From: JAFLTL01 sp964389525
GTDB lineage: Bacteria > Bacteroidota > Bacteroidia > Bacteroidales > Muribaculaceae
DNA length: 64,000 nt
Assembly (NCBI GenBank): GCA_964389525.1
Contig: CAYMEX010000005.1
Coordinates: 69,846-133,845, forward strand
Direction of reading: 5' to 3'
Shown: one piece after another, positions 15,777 through 23,906 of the stretch
Position numbering within the stretch: position 1 is the stretch's first letter
How the letters are laid out: every line of letters starts with the position of its first letter
The notes under the pieces: generated by a model
The model's database searches: none
What the model was told of the DNA's origin: nothing
What the model saw: the letters and a program-made list of their open reading frames with translations, nothing else
Translations under genes and position numbers: made by a program

Positions 15777-16163
15777 TACATTTCTTACGATCCACCACGC
15801 GAAAAAGAGCGTGATGTAGATCCACCCCGCAGTGCGTCCCAGTATGGCGTGGCGCAGGCGTTCATGCCGGCAGGCACACGGGAGCCATGTGGCCGCAGCT
15901 ACGAGAGCCGCATATCCGATACCGGCTACAAGAAAAAAATTATAACGTATGGCCGCTGTGATATCGCCGTGCAGAAACGCATGCAGCGCACGTGTGGCTC
16001 CGCATCCGGGGCAGTCGTAGCCGGTCAGAACCTTCACAGGGCATTTGGGCATCCAGAGCGCGTCGTTCGGATCGACGCACCACACTGTCGCGACTACGGC
16101 TGCAAGCGCGGCGGCAACGATTATAAGCCGATAGCTCCGGCAAATGCGCCAAGAAATACGCAC
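15765..16163 (-). CDS. DUF2752 membrane protein
   Basis: 132 aa from a GTG start at 16163. The family motif CPGCGATRALHAFLHGD is present, with three hydrophobic helices (LIIVAAALAAVVATVW, FFLVAGIGYAALVAAATWL, WIYITLFFAWWIVRNVL). Function unknown. It overlaps the 3' end of the upstream GYF/CD225 gene by 43 bp, so the two are coupled; this pairing is frequent in Bacteroidetes. A later start is possible but no in-frame ATG precedes the first helix. Confidence 0.85.
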   Translation of the reverse strand: MRISWRICRSYRLIIVAAALAAVVATVWCVDPNDALWMPKCPVKVLTGYDCPGCGATRALHAFLHGDITAAIRYNFFLVAGIGYAALVAAATWLPCACRHERLRHAILGRTAGWIYITLFFAWWIVRNVLGI

Positions 16164-16609
16164 GCCATGTAGATTATGCTGACTACAAGACCCGAGCAGG
16201 CCGACGCGATGGCCCAGTTACGGGCAAGCCGCGACTTGCGGTATGCCTCGTTGTAGTTGCCGCGCGTCCACTCTGAGTCGACCTGGGCCGCATAGACGAT
16301 GGAGACGATGCCAAGAGGCAGACAGCACAGTATGGTCGACAGTATCGCCCATACAAGATTGCTTGAGGGAGCTATCCCGGGCATGGGAGTGCCGGGCTGA
16401 GGGGCATAGTAGCCGGGAGCGGCGTAGTTGGGTGTCGCCTGGCTTCTGAAGATATATGCCAGCTCCGATACCTCGCCGGCGGGCTTCCAGTCGTTCATGC
16501 CGGCGCACCACACCATGGTGCTTGCGGTTACACCGTTGGCCGTCAGCTGCGACTCGTCGACCGGCCCGTGCTGGGCATTGCTGCTGTCCAGAAAGTAATA
16601 CTGTGCCAT
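16121..16609 (-). CDS. GYF_2 (DUF4339) + CD225/dispanin-like membrane protein
   Basis: 162 aa from ATG 16609 (MAQYYFLDSS). Residues 1-55 are a GYF_2 domain (HGPVDESQLTANGVTASTMVW and the NDWKPAGEV tail). A Pro/Gly/Tyr linker is followed by a CD225-like double-helix membrane domain with NLVWAILSTILCCLPLGIVS and VDSEWTRGNYNEAYRKSRLA. Role unknown; such proteins are thought to bend or organise membranes. MITE copy 2 begins 16 bp upstream of the start codon and so separates the gene from its original promoter. Confidence 0.85.
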   Translation of the reverse strand: MAQYYFLDSSNAQHGPVDESQLTANGVTASTMVWCAGMNDWKPAGEVSELAYIFRSQATPNYAAPGYYAPQPGTPMPGIAPSSNLVWAILSTILCCLPLGIVSIVYAAQVDSEWTRGNYNEAYRKSRLARNWAIASACSGLVVSIIYMACVFLGAFAGAIGL

Positions 16610-16625
16610 TTTCAATATATGTTTA

Positions 16626-16972
16626 GAGCTTGTTTAATAATAAATGTTACCGTCAGGGCGGCCAGTCGTCGAGCAGATTTTTGCTTGTGATGAGGGAGTT
16701 ATGGGGCTCCATAACGACCGAAGAACAAACGGAAATATGCCGGCGAATGACCGATCTGAACCCTTATTTTTTATGTTGTTAATATATCCTGAAGATTATT
16801 TCAGTTGTTGATAGAAGCCTGTAAAACCACAAAGTTACGTCTGTTTCGCATAGCCTGATCGCCTTTCGACATGTTTCTCAGTCGTGTACATCAAGTACAC
16901 TTCTTCGGCACATGTCGAAATTCATATCAGACTATACGACCCTGGCGGCAACATTTATTATTAAACAAGCTC
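16626..16972. mobile_element. MITE copy 2 (347 bp)
   Basis: Same element as 1016-1361, in the same orientation. Perfect 23-bp terminal repeats at 16626-16648 and 16950-16972, flanked by TTA at 16623-16625 and 16973-16975. The two ends and the nested hairpin region are almost identical between copies, whereas a central stretch of about 70 bp differs clearly. It sits between the GYF/CD225 gene start and the acyl-CoA synthetase promoter. Confidence 0.9.
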
Positions 16973-17029
16973 TTATTTGCAAAGATAAGTAGTTGTGGCC
17001 TAAATGGCAACCCGCAACATTATATTTAT

Positions 17030-17037
17030 TATCTTTG
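17030..17037 (+). promoter_or_regulatory. Acyl-CoA synthetase promoter -7 box
   Basis: TATCTTTG, 21 bp before the start codon at 17059. It lies outside the MITE. Confidence 0.65.
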
Positions 17038-17058
17038 TGATGTGATTTTTGAAAATAG

Positions 17059-18912
17059 ATGGATTATATCAATATACTGACGGGGCTCGTTTCCCGGAAA
17101 CTCAGCGAAGGCAAGGCTGATGAAACTGTTTTTGCCGACCGGTCGTCGGTTTCCGACAATTGGAGTGAGGTATCATGGAGCGAATTTGCCGGGCATGTCG
17201 ATGCCATGGCCTCTGCTTTATATGGAGAGGGGATTGCGGCCGGACAGTGTGTCGCCGTGTGTTCGCCCAACCGCGCCGAGGCGCTTGTTGTCGATTTTGC
17301 CGCCTACAGGCTCAGGGCAGTCCCCGTGTCGATCTATTCGACGTCGAGTCCCGACCAGATAGCCTACGTTGTCAACGACAGCATGGCCGCAATAATATTC
17401 TGCGGCGGACAGGAGCAGTACGCCAACGTGAGACGCATCCATTCATTCCATTCCGGGATGAAACGCATCGTCGCGACCGACGACATTGTCATCGACAGCG
17501 ACGACAATACCACAGTTCGTTTCTCCGAATTTCTTGAGTCGGGGCGCGCGGCTTTCGCGGCGCGTCGTGACGAAATCGACAGCATCACGGCTTCGGCCTC
17601 TCCCGACGATGTGGCGACACTCATATACACATCAGGCACTACCGGCGAGCCGAAAGGCGCCGTGCTCACACATCACTGCTTCGACGAGGCGATAAGATTT
17701 CACGACCGGCGTTTCACCGGATTCGACCCCGCTGTCGACACTTCGCTCTGTTTCCTGCCGCTGAGCCATATCTTCGAGAAAGCATGGACATGCTACTGCA
17801 TGCACTGCGGCACCCGCGTCTACATAAACCGCGATCCCAAAGACGTGGCCGAGGCCGTCAGGCAGGTCAGCCCCACATTCATGTGTTCCGTGCCACGCTT
17901 CTGGGAGAAAGCCTACGATGCCATAACAGGCCGGCTCGAGAGTGCGCCGCTCGTCAAGCGGCTGGCATTCAGGGTCGCGCTCTCAGTCGGACGCTCGCGC
18001 AACCTACACTACGTCAGGCTCGGACTTCCTGTGCCGCGCTTCCTTGAGTGGCGCTACCGCATCTGCGACCGCAACATCTTCCGTCCCATCAGGCGTGCCA
18101 TGGGAGTCGACCGGGGCAAGATGTTCCCGACCGCCGGTGCGCCGATAGGCGACACTGTCAACGAGTTTTTCCACGCGATCGGAGTCAACGTACTTGTCGG
18201 CTACGGCCTTTCGGAGACCACGGCCACTGTATCATGCTATCCCGACGCAGGCTACCGCATAGGATCGGTAGGCACCCCCCTCGACGGCATCGACGTGCGC
18301 ATCGACCCCGCGACCTCCGAGGTGCAGGTCAAGGCACCGACCGTCATGCGCGGTTACTGGAACAAGCCGCAGGAGACCGCCGAGGCTTTCACCGCCGATG
18401 GCTGGTTCCGCACGGGCGACGCCGGACGCTTCGACGACGAAGGCAACCTCTGGATTACCGACCGTATCAAAGATCTTATCAAGACCTCCAACGGCAAGTA
18501 TATTGCCCCGCAGGCACTTGAGAACCTTCTGACCGAAGACCGCTTCATCGAGCAGGCCGCCGTGATAGGCGAGGGGCGCAAATTTGTCACCGCGTTGATC
18601 GTGCCATCATTCGATGCCATACGCCGCTATGCGTCCACGCGCCGCGGACTGCGCCAGCCCGACGCTATATCCGACGAGGCACTGCTCAACCTGCCGTGGG
18701 TCAAGGAGTATATTATGAAGCGCATATCGCGCATACAGTATCGTCTTGCCCGCTACGAGTGGGTGAAGCGCATAACACTCCTTTCAAAGCAGTTCTCGAT
18801 GGACTCCGGCGAGCTCACCAACACCCTGAAGCTCCGGCGTCCCGTCATCAACGACCACTACAAAAAAGAGATCGACGACATGTACGCCGATCCCTCCAAC
18901 AAACGCCCCTGA
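17059..18912 (+). CDS. Long-chain acyl-CoA synthetase (AMP-forming)
   Basis: 617 aa ANL-superfamily enzyme that activates fatty acids with ATP and CoA at the membrane face. Key motifs in order: P-loop-like YTSGTTGEPKGA, FLPLSHIFEKAW, GYGLSETTATVSCYP, GWFRTGDAGRFDDEGNLWIT and DRIKDLIKTSNGKYIAPQ with the adenylation-domain hinge. The length and the LSHIFEK stretch fit the long-chain (FadD15-like) group. Single gene, convergent with the fucosidase. Confidence 0.93.
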   Translation: MDYINILTGLVSRKLSEGKADETVFADRSSVSDNWSEVSWSEFAGHVDAMASALYGEGIAAGQCVAVCSPNRAEALVVDFAAYRLRAVPVSIYSTSSPDQIAYVVNDSMAAIIFCGGQEQYANVRRIHSFHSGMKRIVATDDIVIDSDDNTTVRFSEFLESGRAAFAARRDEIDSITASASPDDVATLIYTSGTTGEPKGAVLTHHCFDEAIRFHDRRFTGFDPAVDTSLCFLPLSHIFEKAWTCYCMHCGTRVYINRDPKDVAEAVRQVSPTFMCSVPRFWEKAYDAITGRLESAPLVKRLAFRVALSVGRSRNLHYVRLGLPVPRFLEWRYRICDRNIFRPIRRAMGVDRGKMFPTAGAPIGDTVNEFFHAIGVNVLVGYGLSETTATVSCYPDAGYRIGSVGTPLDGIDVRIDPATSEVQVKAPTVMRGYWNKPQETAEAFTADGWFRTGDAGRFDDEGNLWITDRIKDLIKTSNGKYIAPQALENLLTEDRFIEQAAVIGEGRKFVTALIVPSFDAIRRYASTRRGLRQPDAISDEALLNLPWVKEYIMKRISRIQYRLARYEWVKRITLLSKQFSMDSGELTNTLKLRRPVINDHYKKEIDDMYADPSNKRP

Positions 18913-18937
18913 TCCCCCTACATTACTTGTTATAAAA

Positions 18938-20326
18938 CTACTTTTCTGCCGTGGCCAGCTCGATTACCATCACCGGCTCACCCTCGGTGGCCTCGGGGAG
19001 CTGTAGCTGGATGCCGTGCTTCCACTGGTCATACTTCACCGGCGTGCCGTCGATAAACAGCTTGGCCGATTTCACCTTGCAGGTGAGTGGCAGATAAAGC
19101 TCATCGCCGGGGCGGTTGGTGATATGCAGGAAAAGCCGGTTGCCCTTGCGGGTCGACGAGCCCCACGCGCCAGATATGTCGCCCTTGTCGGTGCCATAGA
19201 TAGTTTCACCGTATTTGTCGAGCCACTTGCCGAGGCCGCGCAGCGATGCTGCCGCCGGGCCGGGGATTGATCCGTTGGGACGCGGACCGATATTGAGAAG
19301 CAGGTTGGCACCCTTGCCTGCGGTGGCGACGAGCGTGTTTATCAGCTCGTTTGGCGACTTGCAGTTCATTTTGTTCACATGGTAGCCCCACGACCCGTTC
19401 ACGATCTGCTGGCAGGTCTCGAGCGGAAGTTCGCTCACGCCTCCCGCCGTGCCGAATCCCGATTTGTTCTCGCCCGGCAGGTCGCGCTCAAAGATCTGGA
19501 AATCCTCGCCATACTGTATCTGCCGGTGATGGTTGTTGGCGATCAGACAGGTCGGCTGGAGTTTGTGCACCAGATCAAACTGTTCCGGGAAATGCCAGTC
19601 CATGCTGTCGCGGCGGTGATCGAACACGCCGTCAAACCATATGCCGCCGATCTTGCCGTAGTTGGTCAGAAGTTCGGTCAGCTGGTTGTTCATGAAATTG
19701 AAGTATGGCTCATATGGCACGTCGTCGTGCTTCTTCAGGTTGCTGTATTCGTTGGCGCTCCACCCGGTGGGGTAGTCGTCGCGATACCAGTCGACATGCG
19801 AGTAGTAGAGGTTGAGGCCGAAATCCTGACGGTGGCACTCGTCGGCGAGCTCCTTCAGCACGTCGCGCTTGAAAGGCGTGGCGTCCACGATGTCATAGTC
19901 GGTGTATTTGCTGTCGAACATCGAGAAACCGTCGTGGTGGCGTGTCGTGAACACCATGTATTTCGCACCAGCTTCCTTGAAAAGATCGATCCACTCTTTG
20001 GCGTTGAACTTCGACGGATAGAACCCCGACGCGAGCTCGACATATTCTTCAAATGGCACATTGCTGCGCGTGAGCACCCATTCACCCTGTCCCGGCATAC
20101 TGTAGAAACCCCAGTGGATGAAGATGCCGAAACGGCGCTGTTCAAACTCCTTGCGTGCCTGTAGATTTTCCTCGGTAGGCACATACACACGCTCGGCTCC
20201 CGTGTCGACTGCCTTCTTGGCAAACTCTTTCTGCAGATTGCCTTCTGCATTCTGGGCAAGCGCGCCTGCCGGCATGAGGGCCGCTGCGGCAATAAGGCAC
20301 CGGCTCAAAAACGTTCTTGTAGTCAT
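18938..20326 (-). CDS. Secreted alpha-L-fucosidase, glycoside hydrolase family 29
   Basis: 462 aa. Signal peptide MTTRTFLSRCLIAAAALMPAGALAQ, then a GH29 barrel: FGIFIHWGFYSMPGQGEWV, YMVFTTRHHDGFSMFDS, LYYSHVDWY, and GGIWFDG where Asp 232 is the expected nucleophile. A short C-terminal beta domain follows from about residue 370. It removes terminal fucose, most likely from host mucin or milk glycans, consistent with a gut commensal. No SusC/SusD partner is adjacent. A TATATTTA -7-like box lies about 30 bp upstream. Confidence 0.95.
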   Translation of the reverse strand: MTTRTFLSRCLIAAAALMPAGALAQNAEGNLQKEFAKKAVDTGAERVYVPTEENLQARKEFEQRRFGIFIHWGFYSMPGQGEWVLTRSNVPFEEYVELASGFYPSKFNAKEWIDLFKEAGAKYMVFTTRHHDGFSMFDSKYTDYDIVDATPFKRDVLKELADECHRQDFGLNLYYSHVDWYRDDYPTGWSANEYSNLKKHDDVPYEPYFNFMNNQLTELLTNYGKIGGIWFDGVFDHRRDSMDWHFPEQFDLVHKLQPTCLIANNHHRQIQYGEDFQIFERDLPGENKSGFGTAGGVSELPLETCQQIVNGSWGYHVNKMNCKSPNELINTLVATAGKGANLLLNIGPRPNGSIPGPAAASLRGLGKWLDKYGETIYGTDKGDISGAWGSSTRKGNRLFLHITNRPGDELYLPLTCKVKSAKLFIDGTPVKYDQWKHGIQLQLPEATEGEPVMVIELATAEK

Positions 20327-20380
20327 TGTGATATTAGGTGGTAATTGATTTGGTGCTTAAATATAACACACTTTTCCGGG

Positions 20381-20413
20381 AATGACACGTTTTGATCTTG
20401 TCAAAATGTCATT
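20381..20413. promoter_or_regulatory. Long imperfect hairpin upstream of the fucosidase gene
   Basis: AATGACA(CG)TTTTGA pairs with TCAAAATGTCATT around TCTTG, 13 bp with a CG bulge. It sits 55 bp upstream of the fucosidase start, in the promoter area, so it could be an operator or a terminator for the gene at 20566-20910. It has a T run only on the plus strand. Confidence 0.4.
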
Positions 20414-20475
20414 TTTCACCTCACCATAAGCACGTCACGATCCCTCGGGCCGGCACACGATGATATTTACGGACA

Positions 20476-20500
20476 GTAGGGACGCACGGTTCGTGCGTCC
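20476..20500. repeat. REP palindrome, family B (GTAG + GGACGCACG...CGTGCGTCC)
   Basis: GTAG head (20476-20479) next to the palindrome GGACGCACG-GTT-CGTGCGTCC at 20480-20500. Others at 23332-23352 and 53626-53646; a half copy at about 52836-52849. Confidence 0.75.
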
Positions 20501-20565
20501 GTCCTTTATTTTCAAATACTTATGAAATTGTGAAAATGCGATTGTGACGCAGTTGACGTAGCGCC

Positions 20566-20910
20566 TCAGTTCACCTTCACCCGCCGCGCACATTTGCCGG
20601 CCCGCACCACGTAGATGCCGCGTGTACGCAGCGGCATACGCCATGTCCCGGCGTCGAGCGTCACATCCGACACCTGTTTGCCGAGCACGCTCACCACTTT
20701 CACATTGACTGTGTGGTCGGTGATTATGATCAGATACCCTTCGCGCATCGTCATCTTCACCCCCGGCTCCTCATCGTTGCTGTCGCCGGTAGTCTGAGTC
20801 TGTAGATCCTGAAAACTGCTTATGTTCTCCCATCGTGTGCCGCTCCTGTACTGCGCTATGGCGGTAAGGGCGACGACGACTAAGAGAACAAAAACAATTA
20901 TACGGATCAT
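20566..20910 (-). CDS. Small exported protein: signal peptide plus T9SS-like C-terminal sorting domain
   Basis: 114 aa. An N-terminal hydrophobic segment (MIRIIVFVLLVVVALTAIAQ) is followed by only about 25 linker residues and then a domain with the shape of a type IX secretion sorting tail: VKVVSVLGKQVSDVTLDAG, MPLRTRGIYVVRAG and a basic end RRVKVN. There is no cargo domain. Its ATG overlaps the stop of the upstream nuclease gene by 4 bp (20907-20910), so it is translated with it. It could be a tail split from a former fusion or a stand-alone adaptor. The sorting assignment is by resemblance. Confidence 0.65.
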   Translation of the reverse strand: MIRIIVFVLLVVVALTAIAQYRSGTRWENISSFQDLQTQTTGDSNDEEPGVKMTMREGYLIIITDHTVNVKVVSVLGKQVSDVTLDAGTWRMPLRTRGIYVVRAGKCARRVKVN

Positions 20911-21971
20911 CGGGCAATCAGAAATATCTCGGTGGGGAAGTGGTCGGAATATCCGTTAAGCCATTTGCCCGAGGCATGTGTGCGCAGAGGTTGTCCTGCA
21001 TAACGGCTGTCCGGCGGATTTTTCAGAAAATCGAAATCGTTGATCTGGGCGCTATCATAGAGCAGATTGCCGGTAGCTTCTCCTTTCTTGTTGTCAAGCA
21101 GCGTTCCCGATACGAGTATCTGGTCAAAGAGGTTCCACTTGCCGCGGTAGCTGAGCGTTCCTTTGTAGTCCTCGTCCCATATGTCCCACCACGGGTTGTA
21201 GAACGAGTGGTTTTTCACCTTTCCGGCATTTGAGTCGGCGCCGAGAGTCACAGCCACCGAGTAGCTCGACGGGTCGTCGTTGAGGTCGCCCATGATTATC
21301 ACATGCTGTCCCGGATGCGACTGCCACCGTTCCTGCGCTATCTGTTTCGACAGTTTTGCTGCCTCAACGCGGTTAGGTCGCGACTGTTCCTCACCGCCAA
21401 GCCTCGAAGGCCAGTGGTTTACGATCACCGTCAGCGTGTCGCCGCCGAGTACGCCGGTCACTGCCATCTGGTCGCGGGTGGCGAACCCGACGGTGGTCAG
21501 AGGCACGTTCGCCACGTCGGTCACCTCAAACTGTTGCGGGTCATAGAGAAGCGCTACATCTATCCCGCGATTGTCGGGAGAGTCGTGGTGCACGTACTTC
21601 AGGTTGCGGCTGTCGAGCGGAGCGGTGTTCACGAGATCGCGCACCACACTCTCGTTCTCGACCTCGGCGATGCCGATGATCGCCGGTCCCGACGGAGTGC
21701 GGTCGTCGCTCATGGCGTGGATCGCCGTCGCGAGTTTCTCGAGTTTTGCGCGGTATTTTTCCGTGTCCCAGCCGCGGCTGCCACCCGGAGTGAACTCCAG
21801 ATCATATTTGCCGCTCTGATTGATCGTGTCAAACAGATTCTCGAGATTGTAGAACGCTATGCCGTAGACCGTCTTGTTGTCGTCGGCGGGAGCTGTGGCG
21901 CGGCCGGTCGGGCCGAAAGAGAGAGCGACGGCTGCGAGCAGCAACGCGGGCAGATGTCGGAGAGATATCAT
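20907..21971 (-). CDS. Secreted endonuclease/exonuclease/phosphatase-family protein
   Basis: 354 aa. Signal peptide (MISLRHLPALLLAAVALSFG) then an EEP fold: FYNLENLFDT, GIAEVENESVV, NRGIDVALLYDP, VNHWPSR, IIMGDLNDDPSS and the final NGYSDHFPTEIFL with the catalytic His. These are the metal and catalytic residues of the DNase I-like superfamily. The substrate (nucleic acid or phosphoester) cannot be told. First gene of a two-gene unit with the sorting-tail protein. Confidence 0.9.
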   Translation of the reverse strand: MISLRHLPALLLAAVALSFGPTGRATAPADDNKTVYGIAFYNLENLFDTINQSGKYDLEFTPGGSRGWDTEKYRAKLEKLATAIHAMSDDRTPSGPAIIGIAEVENESVVRDLVNTAPLDSRNLKYVHHDSPDNRGIDVALLYDPQQFEVTDVANVPLTTVGFATRDQMAVTGVLGGDTLTVIVNHWPSRLGGEEQSRPNRVEAAKLSKQIAQERWQSHPGQHVIIMGDLNDDPSSYSVAVTLGADSNAGKVKNHSFYNPWWDIWDEDYKGTLSYRGKWNLFDQILVSGTLLDNKKGEATGNLLYDSAQINDFDFLKNPPDSRYAGQPLRTHASGKWLNGYSDHFPTEIFLIAR

Positions 21972-21983
21972 AAACAGATGAAT

Positions 21984-23192
21984 TTATCCGATTTTATCGA
22001 CTTCGAGATCACCGTTGACGACCTCGTTCCACGGCAGACCCTGCTTCGGAAGCTGCTCCATGAAAGGATCCGGGTCAAACTCCTCCACATTGTGCACGCC
22101 CGGTTTGTTCCATTTGCCGGTGAGGAACATCATGGCACCGATCATTGCCGGAACGCCAGTCGTGTAGCTCACGGCCTGCATGCCGGTCTCCTTGTAGGCC
22201 GCCTCGTGGCTGCAGTTGTTGTAGATGTAGTAGGTCATGTCGTTGCCATCCTTGCCTTTGCCGGCGATGCGGCAGCCGATCGAAGTCTCGCCGTGATAGT
22301 TCTCGCCGAGATCCTGAGGGTTGGGCAACACGGCCTTGAGGAACTGCAGCGGCACGATCTTCACCCCGTTGTATTCCACCTCGTCGATGCGGGCCATGCC
22401 TATGTTCTGTATCACGCGCAGATGGGTCAGATACTCCTGGCCGAAAGTCATCCAGAAGCGGGCGCGCTTGATCGTCGGGAAGTTCTGTACGAGCGACTCG
22501 AGCTCCTCGTGATAGAGAAGATAGCTGTCGCGCTTGCCTATGTTGGGGTAGGTGAGATCGGTGTGGATCTCGAGCGGGCCGGTGGTCACCCATTTCCCGT
22601 CCTGCCAGTAGCGGCCGTTCTGAGTGATCTCGCGTATGTTGATTTCTGGGTTGAAGTTGGTGGCGAATGCCTTGCCGTGGTCGCCCGCGTTGCAGTCTAC
22701 GATATCGAGCGTCTCCATTGCCGAGAAATAGTGCTTGGCGGCGTAGGCCGTGAAGATAGCCGATACACCCGGGTCGAAGCCGCATCCGAGTATCGCTGTC
22801 AGGCCGGCCTTCTCGAAGCGCTCACGGTAGGCCCACTGCCAGCTGTATTCAAAGTGAGCCTTGTCTTTAGGCTCATAGTTGGCGGTGTCGAGATAGTTGA
22901 CGCCGCAGGCCAGACAGGCCTCCATGATCGTCAGATCCTGATAGGGGAGAGCCACATTGATCACGATATCCGGACGATGACGGCGCAGGAGCTCGCACAG
23001 CTCAGGAACGCTGTCGGCGTCAACACGGTCGGTCGTGATATTGTCGGCGCCGATCTTTGCGGCGATAGCGTCACACTTCGATTTTGTGCGCGATGCAAGC
23101 ACGATCTGGTCAAAGACTTCGCGGTTTTGAGCGCACTTGTATGCTACGACTGTGCCGACACCGCCGGCACCTATGATCAGGACTTTTGACAT
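21984..23192 (-). CDS. Saccharopine dehydrogenase-family protein, probable carboxynorspermidine synthase
   Basis: 402 aa from ATG 23192 (MSKVLIIGAGGVGTVVAYK); an in-frame extension to 23354 lacks conserved features and is dropped. The dinucleotide-binding GxGGVG is at residues 8-13. ALPYQDLTIMEACLACGVNYLD, GCGFDPGVSAIFTAYAAKH and the C-terminal PLQFLKAVLPNPQDLG resemble the carboxynorspermidine dehydrogenase (CANSDH) group of the Lys1 family, which makes polyamine precursors. The partner decarboxylase is not in the window. A TATCTTCG-like -7 box lies about 40 bp upstream. Confidence 0.8.
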   Translation of the reverse strand: MSKVLIIGAGGVGTVVAYKCAQNREVFDQIVLASRTKSKCDAIAAKIGADNITTDRVDADSVPELCELLRRHRPDIVINVALPYQDLTIMEACLACGVNYLDTANYEPKDKAHFEYSWQWAYRERFEKAGLTAILGCGFDPGVSAIFTAYAAKHYFSAMETLDIVDCNAGDHGKAFATNFNPEINIREITQNGRYWQDGKWVTTGPLEIHTDLTYPNIGKRDSYLLYHEELESLVQNFPTIKRARFWMTFGQEYLTHLRVIQNIGMARIDEVEYNGVKIVPLQFLKAVLPNPQDLGENYHGETSIGCRIAGKGKDGNDMTYYIYNNCSHEAAYKETGMQAVSYTTGVPAMIGAMMFLTGKWNKPGVHNVEEFDPDPFMEQLPKQGLPWNEVVNGDLEVDKIG

Positions 23193-23327
23193 GACTTGAT
23201 TGCTTGAATGGATGCGGTTGTTTTTTTTCGTTTTTGCGAAGATACACAATTTTCCGCCATCTCGGCATGCGTTTTTGGCCAAAACATCTAAAAATCCCGC
23301 CCCCCGCCGCATAGCACCCCTCCGAGA

Positions 23328-23352
23328 GTAGGGACGCACGGCTCGTGCATCC
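23328..23352. repeat. REP palindrome, family B
   Basis: GTAG head, then GGACGCACG-GCT-CGTGCATCC at 23332-23352, one mismatch from the other family B copies. Confidence 0.7.
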
Positions 23353-23419
23353 ACCTATTTCAGGTTGTTACACCGCTGGCGACTTTTTTATTACCTCGCC
23401 CTGTGCAACCTATTGTATA

Positions 23420-23443
23420 GTAGGGGCGTGCGACAGTACGCCC
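23420..23443. repeat. REP palindrome, family A
   Basis: GTAG head and GGGCGT-GCGACAGT-ACGCCC, identical to the palindromes at 5533 and 59636. Confidence 0.75.
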
Positions 23444-23489
23444 ACAAATTTTCCCTTCTTTCGGCTGCGGCAGCAGCCGAAACATACTT

Positions 23490-23552
23490 AGCACCGGGTG
23501 ACCGCAGGGAACCCGGTGTAACGTGTCATATAGCCCGAGCTGCGGAGCTGCG
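23490..23552. repeat. Dispersed intergenic block (CACCGGGT...ACCCGGTG, GAGCTGCGGAGCTGCG)
   Basis: Second occurrence of the two-part block seen at 7951-8015; here the palindrome is cleaner. Confidence 0.6.
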
Positions 23553-23588
23553 ACACACGCCTCCGTCGAAGACGGATAATAATGCAAA

Positions 23589-23702
23589 GCCCCACATCGA
23601 GCGCGCAGCGCGATGGTGTGGGGCTCGTCGTTTGAAGGCGTCAGCTAACCTTTTCACCATGCCGGCTATATCAGCTATATTAGCTATTGCAGCTAAAGAC
23701 TG
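23589..23702. repeat. Composite repeat: CCCCACA/TGTGGGG hairpin plus 9-bp tandem repeat
   Basis: Hairpin at 23589-23624, then a conserved GAAGGCGTCAGC stretch, then four 9-bp units GCTATATCA, GCTATATTA, GCTATTGCA, GCTAAAGAC from 23665. The same composite, in the same order and spacing, lies at 59688-59801. Confidence 0.8.
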
Positions 23703-23858
23703 CAACTCATGTAGCCGCGATCATAATGCCTGAAAGGCATTTCAAAAAAGTTGCCGGGTACACCGTCAGGTGTGCCCGGTAGAAATCCACCCCCCTTATC
23801 AGCCCTGGAAGGGCTGCACCTCCCACAACCCGCCCCTCCGTTGCCCAAAAACAAAGAA

Positions 23859-23882
23859 GCCGCGCCATCCTCCTGGTGCGGC
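23859..23882 (-). terminator. Terminator of the receptor-lipoprotein operon
   Basis: Arms GCCGCgCCA/TGGtGCGGC with loop TCCTCC; on the minus strand it is followed by TTCTTTGTTTTTGG. It lies 25 bp beyond the lipoprotein stop. Confidence 0.8.
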
Positions 23883-23906
23883 CTCTCGTGTGAGGTGATT
23901 AAGTCT

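Larger units (their letters stand above)
23193..23858. other. Gene-free repeat-rich gap
   Basis: No credible coding frame. It contains, in order, REP family B, REP family A, a CACCGGGT...ACCCGGTG palindromic block, a CCGTC/GACGG hairpin, a CCCCAC/GTGGGG hairpin with a 9-bp tandem repeat, GCCTGAAAGGC and CCGGGTACACC...GGTGTGCCCGG hairpins (about 23728-23781) and AGCCCTGGAAGGGCT (about 23800). Confidence 0.7.
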
